Both the position numbers and the translations under genes were made by a program. This document shows positions 1 to 9,908 of a DNA stretch of 64,000 bases, piece after piece (within the stretch, counting starts at the first letter, position 1; each line of letters begins with the position of its first letter). Under the pieces are notes generated by a model. It searched no databases, had not been told where the DNA came from, and saw only the letters and a list, made by a program, of their open reading frames with translations. This DNA is from Aphelocoma coerulescens (lineage: Eukaryota; Chordata; Aves; Passeriformes; Corvidae): assembly GCF_041296385.1 (NCBI RefSeq), contig NC_091017.1:12642001-12706000 (forward strand). Direction: 5' to 3'.

Positions 1-111
1 AGGGGACTTAGGCGGCAGCAGCACGGGTAACTGCCGTGGAACTTGCTCCTTTCCCAAGGAGTGAATTCAGCAGGCAGGAGACTCGGCAGCCACGCTTGTC
101 TTGCAGCCCCG

Positions 112-777
112 TTACGACGGGCCCCCGAGCCCCGCGCCCCGCGGCTTGGTTCTTCGCCTTTTCGAACACGCCGTACCTTCGTTCTCCCGGAGGCGGACGG
201 TCGTCTGCTTCTGGCCCGGAACACTGTGCCCGGCAGCGAAGCGCTTTCTGCGGCAAGCTGCAAAGCGCCCGTCAGATGGCGATGCTGTCTGCCCGCTCCT
301 TCTCGGCTCGAGTGTACCCCGGCGCACGCTGCCGTCTCGCAAGGAGCAAAGAGCTTCGGTAGACGTCTCGCACCCAGGAGAAAGGTGCCAGGACGACACC
401 ACGTTCTTCCTCACCCCTTCTCGTGGCCCAGATTGTGGTGCTGCCTTCAAAGCCGCGCGCATTGAAAGACTCCTCCAGCAAGTGCTTCTCCCCTGGCACA
501 CTTCGCTCAGCGAGAGCTGCGTGGGCAGCGTGGACTCAGCGAAACCGAAAGGGTGTTCTTGTAGCTCGAGCTTGTTGGAGAGGATGAAAGTTTGGTGAGA
601 AGGTTTCCCAGCTATGCAGGCTTGGCACAAAGATCTCGGAATGTAGAAACGTAGCATGAGGTAGAAATGGGAGCAAGTTTTGACAGAGAGTAACAGGTGT
701 TTTGCTGAAACACTGATCACTGAGTAACCGAGAAGGCAAAGGTTGGAGATTGAGTTGGAAGGAGATTTTTTTCTCAC
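112..777 (-). other. 221-codon open frame conserved in every unit; not called a gene
   Basis: An uninterrupted minus-strand frame of 221 codons is present at this place in all 23 units (for example 2094-2759 and 43697-44362). It overlaps a 165-codon plus-strand frame (101-598) almost completely. I recognise no domain. The N-terminal part is mildly hydrophobic and the rest is rich in Arg, Ser and Cys, as expected from CpG-rich DNA read in an arbitrary frame. The unit-to-unit differences that fall in it are mainly missense (Ala/Thr, Gly/Val, Gly/Trp, Arg/Gln, Arg/Cys, Pro/Leu), which argues against protein constraint. Units are too alike for frame retention itself to be evidence. Confidence 0.15.
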
Positions 778-935
778 GATTAGGACAACGGTATGTGAGT
801 AGAAACAAGCACCCGTTTTTCACCAAGTAAACAAGTCTCGAGAAGGGCATAAGGAAATAGAAAAACATGTTTTGACCAAAAAGAGGGCTATCGCAGGCAA
901 ACAAGAAATGTCGATGTAGCAAGAAGAAGAAGGAT

Positions 936-943
936 GGGGGGGG
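936..943 (+). repeat. G8 homopolymer, length-variable between units
   Basis: A run of eight G in most units; nine in units 2, 4 and 9. A 3 bp deletion immediately upstream (in the gaagaagaagg stretch) marks units 7, 13, 15, 16 and 19. These two sites, with the 4 bp deletion of units 4 and 9 and the complex change of unit 17, account for all unit length differences. Confidence 0.9.
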
Positions 944-1167
944 TGTCTGAGAATTCTCCGTGGTAAGCTTCAATTGGAACTTGCTTACTCTTGCGACTGG
1001 AGAAGAATGCCTATAATACGGCAGTGCTAGTAGTCATGATAGGCTACAGGCAAATGTAAAGGTATTGGTGTATGGTGCCTATTGCTTGTCGTGTTTTAAG
1101 ACACTCAGCAAAGAAAACTATCTAACGCTTTGTAAGTTGAACAGAAAGCGGCTCCAGGCATGCCTGC

Positions 1168-1189
1168 CAGCTGTAGCTGACAGCTGTAG
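1168..1189 (+). repeat. direct repeat of a CAGCTG E-box word, once per unit
   Basis: The 9-mer CAGCTGTAG occurs at 1168-1176 and again at 1181-1189, so the two E-box cores (CAGCTG) are 13 bp apart. The pair is present in the units examined; unit 19 changes the base just upstream. Binding by any factor is only a possibility. Confidence 0.5.
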
Positions 1190-1503
1190 GGCTGGCTCTG
1201 GATACCCACTCCCTGAAATGCTGTGACTTCGCCTATGCAAGAAACAGCTTTCAAGAGAGCCGCCTGAAGTCCAGAGAGCCCATCGTGAGCCTTTTTCCTA
1301 TGGCGCTGTGGAAAGAAACGGTGCACGCTACACCGTGGGTGCGTGCAGCCTGCTCGAGCAAAAGCGGCAAAGTTCAGTGCCCTCGCTGGGCTTCCCTTTC
1401 GTGCAGACAACGTGAGGCGAAGAAGGAAGCCGCAGAGCAGCGGGCTTGCGTGTGCAGTGCACCGAGTTGCACAAGTCCAGCGAGGGCTCGTTCACGAGCC
1501 GAG

Positions 1504-1516
1504 CCGGCTGAGGGCG
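1504..1516 (+). promoter_or_regulatory. CTCF-like motif candidate, once per unit (weak)
   Basis: CCGGCTGAGGGCG matches 11 of 13 positions of the commonly quoted CTCF core (CCASYAGRKGGCR). Mismatches fall at positions 3 and 6. The word is kept in all full units, including unit 17, which is altered just upstream. This is a consensus comparison by eye, not a matrix score. Confidence 0.25.
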
Positions 1517-1982
1517 TCCTCGCTTCTGCCAAAGGGAACGCGGAGCCGTAGCGCTTCACCCCCCAGCGTGGAGATAGGCACTTCCCTAGTGGTTCAGCCT
1601 TGCAGAGTCCCTGCAGCTAGAGCTCACCCAGGAGCAGGCGTCAAAGCAGAAGGCCTTCCTAAAGCACCCCTTCTCCAAGCAGCCTCCGGAAAGGGCACAT
1701 CACACTGCGGCTCTGCGCCTTTCTTCTAAGACAGACGCCCGGCTATGCCTTCGCGCTCGTGAAAGCTCCTCCTTGGCAGCCTCCAGCAGCTGCTCTCATG
1801 GAGAACGGCCGTAGAAGTCAAAGCCAGTGCTGGGCTGCACCTTCGCCTTCCCCAAGGAAGAAGCAACAGCAAACTCGGCGGTGCACTCTGTATTTCCCTC
1901 CTCCGCTGCGTCCTACATGCATTCGCGTTCTCCGAAACTCGGAGACTGAAGGGAAGGGCAATTGCTTCCCCAGAGAGCTGCA

Positions 1983-3965
1983 CGGGGACTTAGGCGGCAG
2001 CAGCACGGGTAACTGCCGTGGAACTTGCTCCTTTCCCAAGGAGTGAATTCAGCAGGCAGGAGACTAGGCAGCCACGCTTGTCTTGCAGCCCCGTTACGAC
2101 GGGCCCCCGAGCCCCGCGCCCCGCGGCTTGGTTCTTCGCCTTTTCGAACACGCCGTACCTTCGTTCTCCCGGAGGCGGACGGTCGTCTGCTTCTGGCCCG
2201 GAACACTGTGCCCGGCAGCGAAGCGCTTTCTGCGGCAAGCTGCAAAGCGCCCGTCAGATGGCGATGCTGTCTGCCCGCTCCTTCTCGGCTCGAGTGTACC
2301 CCGGCGCACGCTGCCGTCTCGCAAGGAGCAAAGAGCTTCGGTAGACGTCTCGCACCCAGGAGAAAGGTGCCAGGACGACACCACGTTCTTCCTCACCCCT
2401 TCTCGTGGCCCAGATTGTGGTGCTGCCTTCAAAGCCGTGCGCATTGAAAGACTCCTCCAGCAAGTGCTTCTCCCCTGGCACACTTCGCTCAGTGAGAGCT
2501 GCGTGGGCAGCGTGGACTCAGCGAAACCGAAAGGGTGTTCTTGTAGCTCGAGCTTGTTGGAGAGGATGAAAGTTTGGTGAGAAGGTTTCCCAGCTATGCA
2601 GGCTTGGCACAAAGATCTCGGAATGTAGAAACGTAGCATGAGGTAGAAATGGGAGCAAGTTTTGACAGAGAGTAACAGGTGTTTTGCTGAAACACTGATA
2701 ACTGAGTAACCGAGAAGGCAAAGGTTGGAGATTGAGTTGGAAGGAGATTTTTTTCTCACGATTAGGACAACGGTATGTGAGTAGAAACAAGCACCCGTTT
2801 TTCACCAAGTAAACAAGTCTCGAGAAGGGCATAAGGAAATAGAAAAACATGTTTTGACCAAAAAGAGGGCTATCGCAGGCAAACAAGAAATGTCGATGTA
2901 GCAAGAAGAAGAAGGATGGGGGGGGGTGTCTGAGAATTCTCCGTGGTAAGCTTCAATTGGAACTTGCTTACTCTTGCGACTGGAGAAGAATGCCTATAAT
3001 ACGGCAGTGCTAGTAGTCATGATAGGCTACAGGCAAATGTAAAGGTATTGGTGTATGGTGCCTATTGCTTGTCGTGTTTTAAGACACTCAGCAAAGAAAA
3101 CTATCTAACGCTTTGTAAGTTGAACAGAAAGCGGCTCCAGGCATGCCTGCCAGCTGTAGCTGACAGCTGTAGGGCTGGCTCTGGATACCCACTCCCTGAA
3201 ATGCTGTGACTTCGCCTATGCAAGAAACAGCTTTCAAGAGAGCCGCCTGAAGTCCAGAGAGCCCTTCGTGAGCCTTTTTCCTATGGCGCTGTGGAAAGAA
3301 ACGGTGCACGCTACACCGTGGGTGCGTGCAGCCTGCTCGAGCAAAAGCGGCAAAGTTCAGTGCCCTCGCTGGGCTTCCCTTTCGTGCAGACAACGTGAGG
3401 CGAAGAAGGAAGCCGCAGAGCAGCGGGCTTGCGTGTGCAGTGCACCGAGTTGCACAAGTCCAGCGAGGGCTCGTTCACGAGCCGAGCCGGCTGAGGGCGT
3501 CCTCGCTTCTGCCAAAGGGAACGCGGAGCCGTAGCGCTTCACCCCCCAGCGTGGAGATAGGCACTTCCCTAGTGGTTCAGCCTTGCAGAGTCCCTGCAGC
3601 TAGAGCTCACCCAGGAGCAGGCGTCAAAGCAGAAGGCCTTCCTAAAGCACCCCTTCTCCAAGCAGCCTCCGGAAAGGGCACATCACACTGCGGCTCTGCG
3701 CCTTTCTTCTAAGACAGACGCCCGGCTATGCCTTCGCGCTCGCGAAAGCTCCTCCTTGGCAGCCTCCAGCAGCTGCTCTCATGGAGAACGGCCGTAGAAG
3801 TCAAAGCCAGTGCTGGGCTGCACCTTCGCCTTCCCCAAGGAAGAAGCAACAGCAAACTCGGCGGTGCACTCTGTATTTCCCTCCTCCGCTGCGTCCTACA
3901 TGCATTCGCGTTCTCCGAAACTCGGAGACTGAAGGGAAGGGCAATTGCTTCCCCAGAGAGCTGCA
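1983..3965. repeat. macrosatellite unit 2 (1983 bp)
   Basis: One base longer than the common form because the G tract is nine long. Markers: A in gactAggcag, gatAactg (2700), tcagTgagag (shared with units 4 and 9), and T in gcccTtcgtgag. Confidence 0.97.
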
Positions 3966-5947
3966 CGGGGACTTAGGCGGCAGCAGCACGGGTAACTGCC
4001 GTGGAACTTGCTCCTTTCCCAAGGAGTGAATTCAGCAGGCAGGAGACTAGGCAGCCACGCTTGTCTTGCAGCCCCGTTACGACGGGCCCCCGAGCCCCGC
4101 GCCCCGCGGCTTGGTTCTTCGCCTTTTCGAACACGCCGTACCTTCGTTCTCCCGGAGGCGGACGGTCGTCTGCTTCTGGCCCGGAACACTGTGCCCGGCA
4201 GCGAAGCGCTTTCTGCGGCAAGCTGCAAAGCGCCCGTCAGATGGCGATGCTGTCTGCCCGCTCCTTCTCGGCTCGAGTGTACCCCGGCGCACGCTGCCGT
4301 CTCGCAAGGAGCAAAGAGCTTCGGTAGACGTCTCGCACCCAGGAGAAAGGTGCCAGGACGACACCACGTTCTTCCTCACCCCTTCTCGTGGCCCAGATTG
4401 TGGTGCTGCCTTCAAAGCCGTGCGCATTGAAAGACTCCTCCAGCAAGTGCTTCTCCCCTGGCACACTTCGCTCAGCGAGAGCTGCGTGGGCAGCGTGGAC
4501 TCAGCGAAACCGAAAGGGTGTTCTTGTAGCTCGAGCTTGTTGGAGAGGATGAAAGTTTGGTGAGAAGGTTTCCCAGCTATGCAGGCTTGGCACAAAGATC
4601 TCGGAATGTAGAAACGTAGCATGAGGTAGAAATGGGAGCAAGTTTTGACAGAGAGTAAAAGGTGTTTTGCTGAAACACTGATCACTGAGTAACCGAGAAG
4701 GCAAAGGTTGGAGATTGAGTTGGAAGGAGATTTTTTTCTCACGATTAGGACAACGGTATGTGAGTAGAAACAAGCACCCGTTTTTCACCAAGTAAACAAG
4801 TCTCGAGAAGGGCATAAGGAAATAGAAAAACATGTTTTGACCAAAAAGAGGGCTATCGCAGGCAAACAAGAAATGTCGATGTAGCAAGAAGAAGAAGGAT
4901 GGGGGGGGTGTCTGAGAATTCTCCGTGGTAAGCTTCAATTGGAACTTGCTTACTCTTGCGACTGGAGAAGAATGCCTATAATACGGCAGTGCTAGTAGTC
5001 ATGATAGGCTACAGGCAAATGTAAAGGTATTGGTGTATGGTGCCTATTGCTTGTCGTGTTTTAAGACACTCAGCAAAGAAAACTATCTAACGCTTTGTAA
5101 GTTGAACAGAAAGCGGCTCCAGGCATGCCTGCCAGCTGTAGCTGACAGCTGTAGGGCTGGCTCTGGATACCCACTCCCTGAAATGCTGTGACTTCGCCTA
5201 TGCAAGAAACAGCTTTCAAGAGAGCCGCCTGAAGTCCAGAGAGCCCATCGTGAGCCTTTTTCCTATGGCGCTGTGGAAAGAAACGGTGCACGCTACACCG
5301 TGGGTGCGTGCAGCCTGCTCGAGCAAAAGCGGCAAAGTTCAGTGCCCTCGCTGGGCTTCCCTTTCGTGCAGACAACGTGAGGCGAAGAAGGAAGCCGCAG
5401 AGCAGCGGGCTTGCGTGTGCAGTGCACCGAGTTGCACAAGTCCAGCGAGGGCTCGTTCACGAGCCGAGCCGGCTGAGGGCGTCCTCGCTTCTGCCAAAGG
5501 GAACGCGGAGCCGTAGCGCTTCACCCCCCAGCGTGGAGATAGGCACTTCCCTAGTGGTTCAGCCTTGCAGAGTCCCTGCAGCTAGAGCTCACCCAGGAGC
5601 AGGCGTCAAAGCAGAAGGCCTTCCTAAAGCACCCCTTCTCCAAGCAGCCTCCGGAAAGGGCACATCACACTGCGGCTCTGCGCCTTTCTTCTAAGACAGA
5701 CGCCCGGCTATGCCTTCGCGCTCGCGAAAGCTCCTCCTTGGCAGCCTCCAGCAGCTGCTCTCATGGAGAACGGCCGTAGAAGTCAAAGCCAGTGCTGGGC
5801 TGCACCTTCGCCTTCCCCAAGGAAGAAGCAACAGCAAACTCGGCGGTGCACTCTGTATTTCCCTCCTCCGCTGCGTCCTACATGCATTCGCGTTCTCCGA
5901 AACTCGGAGACTGAAGGGAAGGGCAATTGCTTCCCCAGAGAGCTGCA
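3966..5947. repeat. macrosatellite unit 3 (1982 bp)
   Basis: First unit of the first five-unit block. Markers: gactAggcag, gagtaaAaggtg, and A in gcccAtcgtgag. This combination recurs only in unit 8. Confidence 0.97.
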
Positions 5948-7926
5948 CGGGGACTTAGGCGGCAGCAGCACGGGTAACTGCCGTGGAACTTGCTCCTTTC
6001 CCAAGGAGTGAATTCAGCAGGCAGGAGACTAGGCAGCCACGCTTGTCTTGCAGCCCCGTTACGACGGGCCCCCGAGCCCCGCGCCCCGCGGCTTGGTTCT
6101 TCGCCTTTTCGAACACGCTGTACCTTCGTTCTCCCGGAGGCGGACGGTCGTCTGCTTCTGGCCCGGAACACTGTGCCCGGCAGCGAAGCGCTTTCTGCGG
6201 CAAGCTGCAAAGCGCCCGTCAGATGGCGATGCTGTCTGCCCGCTCCTTCTCGGCTCGAGTGTACCCCGGCGCACGCTGCCGTCTCGCAAGGAGCAAAGAG
6301 CTTCGGTAGACGTCTCGCACCCAGGAGAAAGGTGCCAGGACGACACCACGTTCTTCCTCACCCCTTCTCGTGGCCCAGATTGTGGTGCTGCCTTCAAAGC
6401 CGTGCGCATTGAAAGACTCCTCCAGCAAGTGCTTCTCCCCTGGCACACTTCGCTCAGTGAGAGCTGCGTGGGCAGCGTGGACTCAGCGAAACCGAAAGGG
6501 TGTTCTTGTAGCTCGAGCTTGTTGGAGAGGATGAAAGTTTGGTGAGAAGGTTTCCCAGCTATGCAGGCTTGGCACAAAGATCTCGGAATGTAGAAACGTA
6601 GCATGAGGTAGAAATGGGAGCAAGTTTTGACAGAGAGTAACAGGTGTTTTGCTGAAACACTGATCACTGAGTAACCGAGAAGGCAAAGGTTGGAGATTGA
6701 GTTGGAAGGAGATTTTTTTCTCACGATTAGGACAACGGTATGTGAGTAGAAACAAGCACCCGTTTTTCACCAAGTAAACAAGTCTCGAGAAGGGCATAAG
6801 GAAATAGAAAAACATGTTTTGACCAAAAAGAGGGCTATCGCAGGCAAACAAGAAATGTCGATGTAGCAAGAAGAAGAAGGATGGGGGGGGGTGTCTGAGA
6901 ATTCTCCGTGGTAAGCTTCAATTGGAACTTGCTTACTCTTGCGACTGGAGAAAAATGCCTATAATACGGCAGTGCTAGTAGTCATGATAGGCTACAGGCA
7001 AATGTAAAGGTATTGGTGTATGGTGCCTATTGCTTGTCGTGTTTTAAGACACTCAGCAAAGAAAACTATCTAACGCTTTGTAAGTTGAACAGAAAGCGGC
7101 TCCAGGCATGCCTGCCAGCTGTAGCTGACAGCTGTAGGGCTGGCTCTGGATACCCACTCCCTGAAATGCTGTGACTTCGCCTATGCAAGAAACAGCTTTC
7201 AAGAGAGCCGCCTGAAGTCCAGAGAGCCCTTCGTGAGCCTTTTTCCTATGGCGCTGTGGAAAGAAACGGTGCACGCTACACCGTGGGTGCGTGCAGCCTG
7301 CTCGAGCAAAAGCGGCAAAGTTCAGTGCCCTCGCTGGGCTTCCCTTTCGTGCAGACAACGTGAGGCGAAGAAGGAAGCCGCAGAGCAGCGGGCTTGCGTG
7401 TGCAGTGCACCGAGTTGCACAAGTCCAGCGAGGGCTCGTTCACGAGCCGAGCCGGCTGAGGGCGTCCTCGCTTCTGCCAAAGGGAACGCGGAGCCGTAGC
7501 GCTTCACCCCCCAGCGTGGAGATAGGCACTTCCCTAGTGGTTCAGCCTTGCAGAGTCCCTGCAGCTAGAGCTCACCCAGGAGCAGGCGTCAAAGCAGAAG
7601 GCCTTCCTAAAGCACCCCTTCTCCAAGCAGCCTCCGGAAAGGGCACATCACACTGCGGCTCTGCGCCTTTCTTCTAAGACAGACGCCCGGCTATGCCTTC
7701 GCGCTCGCGAAAGCTCCTCCTTGGCAGCCTCCAGCAGCTGCTCTCATGGAGAACGGCCGTAGAAGTCAAAGCCAGTGCTGGGCTGCACCTTCGCCTTCCC
7801 CAAGGAAGAAGCAACAGCAAACTCGGCGGTGCACTCTGTATTTCCCTCCTCCGCTGCGTCCTACATGCATTCGCGTTCTCCGAAACTCGGAGACTGAAGG
7901 GGCAATTGCTTCCCCAGAGAGCTGCA
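5948..7926. repeat. macrosatellite unit 4 (1979 bp)
   Basis: Carries a nine-base G tract (+1), a 4 bp deletion near 7900 (gaaggggcaatt in place of gaagggaagggcaatt) and gagaaAaatgcc. All three are shared only with unit 9. Private variant: CpG to TpG at 6119. The 4 bp deletion joins two minus-strand frames into one of 171 codons (7674-8189). Confidence 0.97.
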
Positions 7927-9908
7927 CGGGGACTTAGGCGGCAGCAGCACGGGTAACTGCCGTGGAACTTGCTCCTTTCCCAAGGAGTGAATTCAGCAGG
8001 CAGGAGACTAGGCAGCCACGCTTGTCTTGCAGCCCCGTTACGACGGGCCCCCGAGCCCCGCGCCCCGCGGCTTGGTTCTTCGCCTTTTCGAACACGCCGT
8101 ACCTTCGTTCTCCCGGAGGCGGACGGTCGTCTGCTTCTGGCCCGGAACACTGTGCCCGGCAGCGAAGCGCTTTCTGCGGCAAGCTGCAAAGCGCCCGTCA
8201 GATGGCGATGCTGTCTGCCCGCTCCTTCTCGGCTCGAGTGTACCCCGGCGCACGCTGCCGTCTCGCAAGGAGCAAAGAGCTTCGGTAGACGTCTCGCACC
8301 CAGGAGAAAGGTGCCAGGACGACACCACGTTCTTCCTCACCCCTTCTCGTGGCCCAGATTGTGGTGCTGCCTTCAAAGCCGTGCGCATTGAAAGACTCCT
8401 CCAGCAAGTGCTTCTCCCCTGGCACACTTCGCTCAGCGAGAGCTGCGTGGGCAGCGTGGACTCAGCGAAACCGAAAGGGTGTTCTTGTAGCTCGAGCTTG
8501 TTGGAGAGGATGAAAGTTTGGTGAGAAGGTTTCCCAGCTATGCAGGCTTGGCACAAAGATCTCGGAATGTAGAAACGTAGCATGAGGTAGAAATGGGAGC
8601 AAGTTTTGACAGAGAGTAAAAGGTGTTTTGCTGAAACACTGATCACTGAGTAACCGAGAAGGCAAAGGTTGGAGATTGAGTTGGAAGGAGATTTTTTTCT
8701 CACGATTAGGACAACGGTATGTGAGTAGAAACAAGCACCCGTTTTTCACCAAGTAAACAAGTCTCGAGAAGGGCATAAGGAAATAGAAAAACATGTTTTG
8801 ACCAAAAAGAGGGCTATCGCAGGCAAACAAGAAATGTCGATGTAGCAAGAAGAAGAAGGATGGGGGGGGTGTCTGAGAATTCTCCGTGGTAAGCTTCAAT
8901 TGGAACTTGCTTACTCTTGCGACTGGAGAAGAATGCCTATAATACGGCAGTGCTAGTAGTCATGATAGGCTACAGGCAAATGTAAAGGTATTGGTGTATG
9001 GTGCCTATTGCTTGTCGTGTTTTAAGACACTCAGCAAAGAAAACTATCTAACGCTTTGTAAGTTGAACAGAAAGCGGCTCCAGGCATGCCTGCCAGCTGT
9101 AGCTGACAGCTGTAGGGCTGGCTCTGGATACCCACTCCCTGAAATGCTGTGACTTCGCCTATGCAAGAAACAGCTTTCAAGAGAGCCGCCTGAAGTCCAG
9201 AGAGCCCTTCGTGAGCCTTTTTCCTATGGCGCTGTGGAAAGAAACGGTGCACGCTACACCGTGGGTGCGTGCAGCCTGCTCGAGCAAAAGCGGCAAAGTT
9301 CAGTGCCCTCGCTGGGCTTCCCTTTCGTGCAGACAACGTGAGGCGAAGAAGGAAGCCGCAGAGCAGCGGGCTTGCGTGTGCAGTGCACCGAGTTGCACAA
9401 GTCCAGCGAGGGCTCGTTCACGAGCCGAGCCGGCTGAGGGCGTCCTCGCTTCTGCCAAAGGGAACGCGGAGCCGTAGCGCTTCACCCCCCAGCGTGGAGA
9501 TAGGCACTTCCCTAGTGGTTCAGCCTTGCAGAGTCCCTGCAGCTAGAGCTCACCCAGGAGCAGGCGTCAAAGCAGAAGGCCTTCCTAAAGCACCCCTTCT
9601 CCAAGCAGCCTCCGGAAAGGGCACATCACACTGCGGCTCTGCGCCTTTCTTCTAAGACAGACGCCCGGCTATGCCTTCGCGCTCGCGAAAGCTCCTCCTT
9701 GGCAGCCTCCAGCAGCTGCTCTCATGGAGAACGGCCGTAGAAGTCAAAGCCAGTGCTGGGCTGCACCTTCGCCTTCCCCAAGGAAGAAGCAACAGCAAAC
9801 TCGGAGGTGCACACTGTACTTCCCTCCTCCGCTGCGTCCTACATGCATTCGCGTTCTCCGAAACTCGGAGACTGAAGGGAAGGGCAATTGCTTCCCCAGA
9901 GAGCTGCA
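7927..9908. repeat. macrosatellite unit 5 (1982 bp)
   Basis: Markers: gactAggcag, gagtaaAaggtg, T in gcccTtcgtgag, and near the end ggAggtgcacActgtaCttcc. The last variant is shared only with unit 10. Confidence 0.97.

Larger units (their letters stand above)
1..1982. repeat. macrosatellite unit 1 (1982 bp)
   Basis: This is the reference phase for all unit positions quoted here. Markers: C in gactCggcag, A in gcccAtcgtgag (about 1286), G8 tract at 936-943. Private variants are a CG instead of TG near 455-458 and a CpG-to-TpG change at 1761. EcoRI motifs (GAATTC) lie at 63-68 and 951-956 and recur in every full unit. Confidence 0.97.

Noticed and set aside
170..185. tRNA-like or RNA polymerase III B-box (GTTCGA on the minus strand)
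   Set aside because: The word lacks the required downstream C and no A-box or cloverleaf can be formed nearby.
1011..1020. TATAAT word in cctataatacgg as a bacterial -10 promoter element
   Set aside because: The context is a vertebrate genome. There is no -35 partner or ribosome binding site, and no bacterial gene follows.
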